DNA of 64,000 bases from Candidatus Azobacteroides pseudotrichonymphae genomovar. CFP2 (GTDB taxonomy: Bacteria; Bacteroidota; Bacteroidia; Bacteroidales; Azobacteroidaceae), in contig NC_011565.1 of NCBI RefSeq assembly GCF_000010645.1, positions 1 through 64,000 on the forward strand. The letters are read 5' to 3'. This document shows, piece by piece, positions 63,542 to 64,000 of this stretch. The notes under the pieces are model-generated. The model worked only from the letters and a program-made list of their open reading frames with translations. It searched no databases and had not been told where the DNA came from. The translations under genes and the position numbers were made by a program. Position 1 is the first letter of the stretch; each line of letters opens with the position of its first letter.

Positions 63542-64000
63542 TGTAGGTTTGGTGTCTATATATTCGGTATTTATATAATATAATAAACAATACTATCAAT
63601 TTTTATTGTCTTTCGATTTGATTTGGATAGAGAATATCTCTCTTTCACTATAGTAACTTGCAATGGATGTGCTAACAAAGTTTTGTAGTTAACGTACAAA
63701 TCCATCAACGGAATATGCGGGAATTACGGGATAAACACAGTGAAAAATCTCTTCTGTGTCGCGACAGTATCATCTCCGTAATGATTTACAAACTGATTTC
63801 TTCCTTGTAATCAAGAGCTCATCGTAACAATTATAATAAACACGTTTTGTATCCATCACAAAACGTAAATCTACAATACTCCTGCCGATTAATACACAAA
63901 ATTCTTTCGTACTATTACTAATAATTGATCAGAAAAATTATATGAATTTAAGTTTTTACCAAAAGATTATTAACGATTGTTAGCGACAATTCCCACTCAT
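63542..64000. other. Unrecognised sequence replacing the end of the rRNA spacer
   Basis: The expected 23S rRNA start is not seen. The region has no intact gene; a minus-strand frame reading LMDLYVNYKTLLAHPLQVTI is open for about 50 codons. ACGTTTTGT and ACAAAACGT form a perfect 9-bp hairpin at 63842-63866. It may be a mobile-element remnant or a rearrangement boundary, but the window ends here. Confidence 0.4.

Overview
The window looks like the chromosome of a reduced, AT-rich member of the Bacteroidales. It opens at the first base of dnaA, and the gene content and protein sequences (rpoBC cluster, rny, DUF4301, DUF4105, type B L31, one-piece tmRNA with an ...ALAA tag) match Bacteroidales throughout. 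Genes keep normal length, but many are separated by long A/T-rich spacers. One gene (queF) is clearly broken and the usual 16S-tRNA-Ile-tRNA-Ala arrangement is disrupted. Together with complete-looking histidine and lysine/tryptophan genes, this fits an endosymbiont that provisions amino acids, such as the termite-gut protist symbiont 'Candidatus Azobacteroides'. That species assignment is inference and was not checked against a database.

Layout. 1-3.5 kb: dnaA and argS on the plus strand. 3.5-19.9 kb, minus strand: rho, then the classic tRNA-Thr - tuf - tRNA-Trp - secE - nusG - rplK - rplA - rplJ - rplL - rpoB - rpoC - tilS transcription/translation block. 19.9-20.75 kb: a non-coding spacer packed with perfect hairpins. 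20.75-24.5 kb, minus: pyrC, a polyprenol-phosphate mannosyltransferase, a substrate-binding lipoprotein and tmRNA. 24.6-25.7 kb, plus: rpsF-rpsR-rplI. 26-32 kb: trpE, rpmE2, an HD hydrolase, coaX, a DUF4105 membrane protein and ribF. 32.2-38 kb: gyrB, a short ferredoxin, a DUF4301 protein and dapA. 38.3-38.8 kb: queF with two frameshifts. 39.9-48.7 kb, plus: hisGDCB, zapB-like/zapA/rny, then hisHAF. 49.8-55.4 kb, plus: trmD, trpB, recA, a TPR protein and tRNA-Arg. 55.5-61.5 kb, minus: a compact run of zinc-ribbon protein, Nif3-like protein, nth, pheS, DEAD-box helicase and a phosphopantetheinyl transferase. 61.8-64 kb: 16S rRNA, tRNA-Ile, a truncated tRNA-Ala and unrecognised sequence.

Pathways. 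Histidine synthesis is represented by every step except hisI/hisE. Tryptophan genes are scattered: trpE and trpB stand alone, far apart. The most striking genome-level observation is a mutational signature. Perfect short tandem duplications (12-18 bp) recur in the spacers, and both queF frameshifts are exactly a 5-bp and an 8-bp tandem duplication whose removal restores a full-length reading frame. A second signature is long G tracts in an AT-rich background: G9 inside rplK, G8 inside the phosphopantetheinyl transferase gene and G12 in a spacer. Three core genes (gyrB, tilS, the DEAD-box helicase) appear to start at TTG.
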